DNA from: Fibrobacter sp. UWT2
GTDB taxonomy: Bacteria; Fibrobacterota; Fibrobacteria; Fibrobacterales; Fibrobacteraceae
Assembly: GCF_900142545.1 (NCBI RefSeq)
Contig: NZ_FRBF01000004.1
Location: 186,001 to 250,000 of the forward strand
DNA length: 64,000 bases
Direction: 5' to 3'
Made by a program: the position numbers and the translations under genes. A model generated the notes under the pieces. The model made no database searches, was not told the DNA's origin, and saw only the letters and a program-made list of their open reading frames with translations. Below are positions 59,444 to 64,000 of the stretch, piece after piece (position 1 is the stretch's first letter; each line of letters opens with the position of its first letter).

Positions 59444-61933
59444 ATGAAGAATATTCTCGAGCGTCTGGGCATAAGCCGCAGGCATTTTGCTGTTGTTGGA
59501 ATTACGTTGGCCGTATTGGTGGTCGCGTTCCTTATATTCAATAATTTGACCGTTTCGTATGCCCGTCGCTGGGACATTGATTGGGGTTATTACTCCATTC
59601 TTTCGACGTTCATTCTGCTGATTGTGGGCGTGCTGGTCAATATCCCGGTCATTGCTCGGGGATGGAAGGGCTTTAAGCCTTCGGGTAAAAGCATTTGTGC
59701 CTTTGCGGGCATTGCGCTTGTGTTTTCGGTGTTCATGTTCGGAAACATCAGCAATACGCACCGTGTCTTGAGTGATGAAACAAGCTGGGAGTCCATGGGA
59801 CTCCAAATGTATTTTCAACACACGGGCGGTATCTGTAACGAAGGTGTTTGGACCGATGGCGTGCTGGATTGCAAAACCGAAGTGAACAACTTCAAGGGCA
59901 AGGCTCTCGGATTTGTTTATTCGCTGGTGTTCAATTTCATGAACCCTAATCGCGATACGGCCTTGCTGGTGAACTTCCCGTTCTACTTGCTGAGCCTCCT
60001 GTTCTTCTTCTTTGCACTTTCCAAGTGGTTCAAGAACGAATGGGCGGCGCTGGCGGCGACGGCGTTTCTGGGCGGTATGCCTATTTACCTGTTGCAGGCC
60101 CGTTCAGCATCTACCGAAGTGCTGTACATTTTCTTGCTTGCAGTCCTTATGGCGTGGTATGCCTTTGTGCCGGCAAACAAGGTGAATTGGAAACATTTCT
60201 TGCTCACGGTTCCGCTTCTTGGCTTCTTTGCCCAGACGCGACAAGAAACCGTGTTTGCGTTTATTCCTTTTGCCCTTTACTACTACAAGTATTTCTTTGA
60301 AAAGGCCCACAGGCTTCCGCTGTTTGTGGCGGCTGTGATTGCCGTGAGCTGGCCCTCGGTGAATACGATGGCGGCTTATCGTGGCTACGATTTCCAGGGG
60401 GGTGAACACGCAGCCCATTCGCTAGAAAATTTCTGGTTCAACTTGAAGACGAATATAGAAGTGATGATGAATCTGGAAACGGATTCGTCTTTCGGCGGCA
60501 TTATGCAGAATCCCTTCTATACGACCTTTACGATTATTCTGTTGGCGTCTACGGTCTGGTTGCTGTTCCGCCTGATTTATTCTCGCCGCTACTGGCGCGG
60601 CGCCTTGCTTGGCATTCTGTTCTGCCTGCAGATTTTCGTGATTCTTTTGAATGTGTCGGGGACGTTCACGATCGATATCAACCAGCGTTATGTGCTGGTG
60701 GCGCTCCCGCTTTTTGCCCTGATTATGGCGCTTGGCCTTTATGATGCGCTGGCGTTCACCACGAAGATGAAGCCTGAGGCTGCAGGAAAGATTATCCTCG
60801 CGGTTTCGGTGGCACTTTCGGTGGGCCTTATGATTTACCATGGGGACAGCTATCGCCATAACATGCTCTATTACAGGAACAAGCTGCTGGGTGAAGAAGA
60901 CTACCTCGACAAGGCTCTTGAAAGCTACCCGAAAAATTCCATCTTTATTTATGCTCGCCCTTGGCAGATGCTTGCTTCGGGTCATAGTTCCTTCAGTGAA
61001 CGTTCCTTTATGAGCTGGGACAATGAAACTTTTGCCAAGTGGCAGCAGGTTTCGGGCGGAAACATCTACATGGTCCGCGGCCAGGACGGTTATGGCGAAT
61101 TGAACCGCAAGTCCCGTGTGGTGGGCTTCAAGACGACTGACCAGGTGGACGAAATCTTGAACGACTACAAGAGTGAACGAGTGCTGATTGAACCCAAATT
61201 GTTTGGCTATCCACTTGCGATTTACAAGATTTCGGCCAAGAAGGGTGTATCTACCTATTTGCAGAATTTCTTTGTGAGCGATATGGAAAACAATGCCATG
61301 GTCGTGAACAAGCGATTCCCCGAAACCATCACTTACGCTTATTCCTTGAATGGGGAACTGCAGGAAGAATTGATGCTCTCGCTCCCGTCGGACACGTTGC
61401 TTCTGGATTCTACCAAGATTAAGGCCGGCATGAACCGGGTGACTTTCGAATGCGTCATGCCTGATGCGGATACCCTTAAGCTGGTGAAGGATTTCTTTGT
61501 GGAATCGCCGGAGGTGTTGCTGCTTTCTGAACTGAAGATGGAAAGCTTTGAACAGGCTTGGGGACAGCCCCAGAAGAATGCTTCGGTGGAACATCATAAG
61601 ATTACCATCGACAAGGAAATCTTCCGTTACGGAATCGGTTCCCATGCACCTTCGTTCATGAAGTTCCAACTGCCTCGGGCTTTTGATACCTTCTATGCCA
61701 CCATCGGTCTTGATGACGAAAGCGTCGGCGGCGATGGCGCCTCCTTCATTGTGCTGGGCGATGGCCAAGAACTTTTCCGCAGCAAGCGTATGTATTCCAC
61801 TGAAAAGCAGAGAATCTCTGTTAACGTCAGGGGTGTGCGCGTTTTGGAATTGCGTCTGGATGAAGGCGACAAGCACGATAAGGATTACGACCACGGTGAC
61901 TGGGCGAATGCCTGGCTGGAGGCCGATCATTGA
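59444..61933 (+). CDS. GT39-like membrane glycosyltransferase with C-terminal NPCBM domain
   Basis: 829 residues. About a dozen membrane helices with a luminal DETSWESMGLQMYFQHTGG loop, where the Asp-Glu pair of dolichyl/polyprenyl-phosphate sugar transferases (GT39/ArnT family) is expected. The C-terminal ~120 residues match NPCBM carbohydrate-binding domains: FRYGIGSHAPSFMKFQL, FDTFYATIGLDDESVGGDGASFIVLGDGQELF and VLELRLDEG. It may transfer sugars from polyprenyl phosphate to a surface glycan or protein. The following glycosyltransferase gene overlaps its stop (TTGA). Confidence 0.75.
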   Translation: MKNILERLGISRRHFAVVGITLAVLVVAFLIFNNLTVSYARRWDIDWGYYSILSTFILLIVGVLVNIPVIARGWKGFKPSGKSICAFAGIALVFSVFMFGNISNTHRVLSDETSWESMGLQMYFQHTGGICNEGVWTDGVLDCKTEVNNFKGKALGFVYSLVFNFMNPNRDTALLVNFPFYLLSLLFFFFALSKWFKNEWAALAATAFLGGMPIYLLQARSASTEVLYIFLLAVLMAWYAFVPANKVNWKHFLLTVPLLGFFAQTRQETVFAFIPFALYYYKYFFEKAHRLPLFVAAVIAVSWPSVNTMAAYRGYDFQGGEHAAHSLENFWFNLKTNIEVMMNLETDSSFGGIMQNPFYTTFTIILLASTVWLLFRLIYSRRYWRGALLGILFCLQIFVILLNVSGTFTIDINQRYVLVALPLFALIMALGLYDALAFTTKMKPEAAGKIILAVSVALSVGLMIYHGDSYRHNMLYYRNKLLGEEDYLDKALESYPKNSIFIYARPWQMLASGHSSFSERSFMSWDNETFAKWQQVSGGNIYMVRGQDGYGELNRKSRVVGFKTTDQVDEILNDYKSERVLIEPKLFGYPLAIYKISAKKGVSTYLQNFFVSDMENNAMVVNKRFPETITYAYSLNGELQEELMLSLPSDTLLLDSTKIKAGMNRVTFECVMPDADTLKLVKDFFVESPEVLLLSELKMESFEQAWGQPQKNASVEHHKITIDKEIFRYGIGSHAPSFMKFQLPRAFDTFYATIGLDDESVGGDGASFIVLGDGQELFRSKRMYSTEKQRISVNVRGVRVLELRLDEGDKHDKDYDHGDWANAWLEADH

Positions 61934-63027
61934 AAGTCCTTGTAGCACCTTTGGATTGGGGACTGGGGCATGCGACCCGTTGCGTGCCCGTGGTTCGTGA
62001 ATTCCTGAAACAAGGTGCTGAGGTGGAACTTGCAGTGGTGCGTTCGAACGCCACCTTGTTGCGAGGATTCTTCCAGGAACTTCGCCAGCGTCTGGCGCCG
62101 TCCTACAATATCGTTTACCCGAAGCATGGCTATAACATGGGGCTGTGGCTGGCAAAGAACGGCGTTCATCTGCGGAAGGTGATGAATTACGAGCACCGTT
62201 TTGCTGAAGAAATGGTGGAACGTTACCATTACGATGTGCTGGTGTCCGATAATCGTTTCGGATTCTATAGCCGCCATGCGAAATCCATTTATATGACGCA
62301 CCAGCGTCGTATCGCATTCCCGAAGGTGCTTTCGGCTTTTGAACCTCTAGGTATGCTTTGGCACGCTTCGGTCATGAAGCACTTCGATGAAGTCTGGGTG
62401 CCGGACTTGCCTGATTTTCCGGGGTATGCGGCGGGGCTTTCGCATGTAAATCATTCTCCGGTGCCGGTAAAGTATGTGGGGGCACTTTCGCGTTTTGAAG
62501 GCGAAATCCTGACGGCGAAATCGGACGTACGTTATCGCTTTGTCGCTGTCGTTTCGGGTGTGGAACCTGCCCGAACTCGCTTTGAAAATTTGCTGCGCAA
62601 GGCGCTGGTGAAAATTCCTGGTCGCCATGCGATTATTCTAGGAAAGCCGTCGCTTGGCGTAAAGAGTTCCAACGAACAGAACTTGGACTTGTTCACGCAT
62701 TTGCCCGATGACCAGTTTGCTGCGGTTGTGAAAAATGCGGAATGGGTGGTGTCCCGTGGCGGTTACAGCACGGTGATGGATATGGCTGTCCTTGGCGCAA
62801 AATGCATTTTTGTGCCGACTCCGGGCCAGTACGAACAGATCATCTTGGGCCGCGACTTGGCCCGTGAGGGTTATGCTGTCACGATTGATGAATCCAAGTT
62901 GTCGACAGAAACCTTGCTTGCTGCCATTAGCGAAAAAGCCCGCGTCGCCCTTCCGAAACCAAGTGATAATAACCTGCTGAAGGATGCTGTATATGCCTCA
63001 ATTCATTCTCGCTTTTCCTCTCACTAA
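61930..63027 (+). CDS. MurG-like glycosyltransferase
   Basis: 365 residues, starting with TTG at 61930 overlapping the previous stop by four bases. GT-B fold: the N-terminal APLDWGLGHATRCVPVVREF resembles the Gly-rich acceptor loop of MurG-like enzymes. The donor-side region is DNRFGFYS...WVVSRGGYSTVMDMAVLGAKCIFVPTPGQYEQ, the typical SxGGxxTxxE-like nucleotide-sugar loop. Probably soluble or membrane-peripheral. Likely works with the preceding membrane transferase on the same glycan. Substrate unknown. Confidence 0.8.
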   Translation: MKVLVAPLDWGLGHATRCVPVVREFLKQGAEVELAVVRSNATLLRGFFQELRQRLAPSYNIVYPKHGYNMGLWLAKNGVHLRKVMNYEHRFAEEMVERYHYDVLVSDNRFGFYSRHAKSIYMTHQRRIAFPKVLSAFEPLGMLWHASVMKHFDEVWVPDLPDFPGYAAGLSHVNHSPVPVKYVGALSRFEGEILTAKSDVRYRFVAVVSGVEPARTRFENLLRKALVKIPGRHAIILGKPSLGVKSSNEQNLDLFTHLPDDQFAAVVKNAEWVVSRGGYSTVMDMAVLGAKCIFVPTPGQYEQIILGRDLAREGYAVTIDESKLSTETLLAAISEKARVALPKPSDNNLLKDAVYASIHSRFSSH

Positions 63028-63679
63028 AGAAATTAACGAGCCTCTCGCTTTGACAGAAACCGTAACGTTGGCCGCCGACGCCTCATCGGTGATTATTCCT
63101 GGTTGCAGCGTCATGTTCAAGGTCATCCGTAAGGAACGTGTGGCTGGTCTTGCCGACATTTTTAAGGAACATCAGGATATTTCTGCAGAGGCCGCAGCGG
63201 CAATCGAAGCGCACAAGTCTTTGTTGTTCTTGCTTGGCGAAGTCAAGAATATCGAAGAAGTGACCCAGGTGAATATGGCGATTCTCAAGGTGTTCAACGC
63301 CGGAGCCTTGGGCGTGTACATGCAGCAATGTGGTGCGGCTTGGACCGATGCTGGCTTCCGCGAAGAAGTGGGGGGTGGCGAATACCCGATGGATCCGTGG
63401 ATCAATTTTGTGGAAGCGGGTGAGTCGATTTATACGCTGGGCCTTGCAACGTTCATGCTTCCGGATTTGTGTATTGCCGCCTCGGCCGAAGATCCCCAGG
63501 AAGCTTTGCTTATGGCCGCCGACAGCCTATTCGGAGATGGTATTCCTGCCAAGTCCGGTTCCGAAGTGGATCTGGGCGAAGGCGTTCACTACGTGCTTCG
63601 CCAAGAAACGAAAAATCCGTTTCCAAAAGAATCCCCTGAATACAATAAACAGGGGATCTTCAGACTGATTAAAAAGTAA
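62993..63679 (+). CDS. DUF4261-like protein
   Basis: 228 residues from MPQFILAFPL, with AAGGA about 8 bases before the ATG at 62993; the gene overlaps the end of the preceding transferase by 35 bases. The body (EAHKSLLFLLGEVKNIEEVTQVNMAILKVFNAGALGVYMQQCGAAW and YPMDPWINFVEAG) resembles DUF4261, but the match is by eye and tentative. No signal or membrane helix. The end is basic (IFRLIKK). Function unknown. Confidence 0.5.
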   Translation: MPQFILAFPLTKEINEPLALTETVTLAADASSVIIPGCSVMFKVIRKERVAGLADIFKEHQDISAEAAAAIEAHKSLLFLLGEVKNIEEVTQVNMAILKVFNAGALGVYMQQCGAAWTDAGFREEVGGGEYPMDPWINFVEAGESIYTLGLATFMLPDLCIAASAEDPQEALLMAADSLFGDGIPAKSGSEVDLGEGVHYVLRQETKNPFPKESPEYNKQGIFRLIKK

Positions 63680-63688
63680 AGTCAGGAC

Positions 63689-64000
63689 TTATTTAAAGTT
63701 CTTTCCCAAAATCGCGGTGACGTTCTTGAGAATGCCCTCGGCAACGTCGGGCTTGTTCATCGAATACACGTGAACGTTCGTGATGCCGTTGGCGTACAGG
63801 TCAATAATCTGATCACTTGCGTAAATGATGCCGGCCTGCTTCATGGCTTCGGGATCGCTACCGAACTTGTCGACCAGCGACTTGAAACGCTGCGGCATGA
63901 ACGAGCCGGAAAGCTTGATGGCGCGTTCCACCTGGTTGGCGTTCGTAATCGGCATTATACCGGGGAGCACCGGGCAATTGACGCCTGCATCGCGCAGCTT
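63689..64000 (-). CDS. metF: 5,10-methylenetetrahydrofolate reductase, C-terminal part
   Basis: The last ~103 residues of MetF, entering from beyond the right edge. Reduces methylene-THF to methyl-THF for methionine synthesis. Visible motifs are NCPVLPGIMPITNANQVERAIKLSG, FGSDPEAMKQAGIIYASDQI and NVHVYSMNKPDVAEGIL. The start and the FAD-binding half are outside the window. It faces the DUF4261-like gene tail-to-tail, with 9 bases between. Confidence 0.88.
   Translation of the reverse strand, partial: KLRDAGVNCPVLPGIMPITNANQVERAIKLSGSFMPQRFKSLVDKFGSDPEAMKQAGIIYASDQIIDLYANGITNVHVYSMNKPDVAEGILKNVTAILGKNFK

Noticed and set aside
60422-62317. A 631-codon minus-strand frame opposite the glycosyltransferase genes
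   Set aside because: Antisense shadow; the plus-strand genes carry GT and NPCBM motifs.

Overview
The window looks like a piece of a Fibrobacter chromosome (phylum Fibrobacterota, gut plant-fibre degraders). The grounds are family-level and no database was searched. There are three genes with the FISUMP domain (Fibrobacter succinogenes major paralogous domain), one of them with the long poly-serine linker typical of the genus. There is also a TIGR02147-type regulator coupled to a lipoprotein, a secreted CotH protein with a sorting-like C-terminus, and a cytoplasmic GH8 exo-oligoxylanase. Lnt, LpxH, LpxL and several barrel-like proteins indicate a Gram-negative envelope. Genes are tightly packed on both strands and no rRNA, phage or CRISPR locus is present.

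Layout. 1-6.1 kb: 3' part of glnS, a DUF3300 protein, secreted CotH, and a minus-strand operon of a TPM protein, a nucleotidyltransferase-like protein and a UreE N-domain-only protein. 6.3-13.2 kb: envelope and lipid genes (lnt, rsmI, a lipoprotein, lpxH), two alpha/beta-hydrolase-like proteins lacking the nucleophile serine, and unknowns. 13.4-19.6 kb: TIGR02147 regulator plus lipoprotein, tRNA-Gln, an m5C methyltransferase, a PEGA protein, DUF1007 and a barrel protein. 19.6-31.6 kb: trx-hisF-tldD, a radical SAM/TrxB-like pair, GH8, a MORN-FISUMP lipoprotein, yicC, a metX-metW fusion, dtd, fabV and asparaginase. 31.6-33.9 kb: an AT-rich accessory islet with a toxin-antitoxin pair, a FISUMP lipoprotein gene behind an 11-C tract, and a palindromic repeat. 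33.9-44.5 kb: two zinc proteases, comEC, hisC-hisN and clpB. 44.5-47.7 kb: a second accessory stretch with a possible small RNA, secreted and FISUMP proteins, HigBA, and an inverted-repeat element carrying tRNA-Pro fragments beside intact tRNA-Pro. 47.8-64 kb: smr, a circularly permuted binding protein, lpxL, UAP1-type pyrophosphorylase, mraY, lysE, nrnA, a HAD phosphatase, a diguanylate cyclase/phosphodiesterase pair (the second frameshifted), two glycosyltransferases and the 3' part of metF.

How the parts connect. Envelope building is a recurring theme (lnt, lpxH, lpxL, mraY, the UDP-sugar pyrophosphorylase and glycosyltransferases). Histidine synthesis genes occur at two sites (hisF, hisC-hisN) and methionine/one-carbon genes at two (metXW, metF). 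Surface and secreted proteins are many and varied.

Most notable signals: a poly-C tract that puts a lipoprotein signal peptide out of frame; a solute-binding protein whose two halves are in swapped order; degenerate 7-bp tandem repeats in seven gene gaps; five tail-to-tail gene pairs whose stop codons overlap by exactly 4 bp; and a 125-bp inverted-repeat element with tRNA-Pro pieces next to a toxin-antitoxin module.
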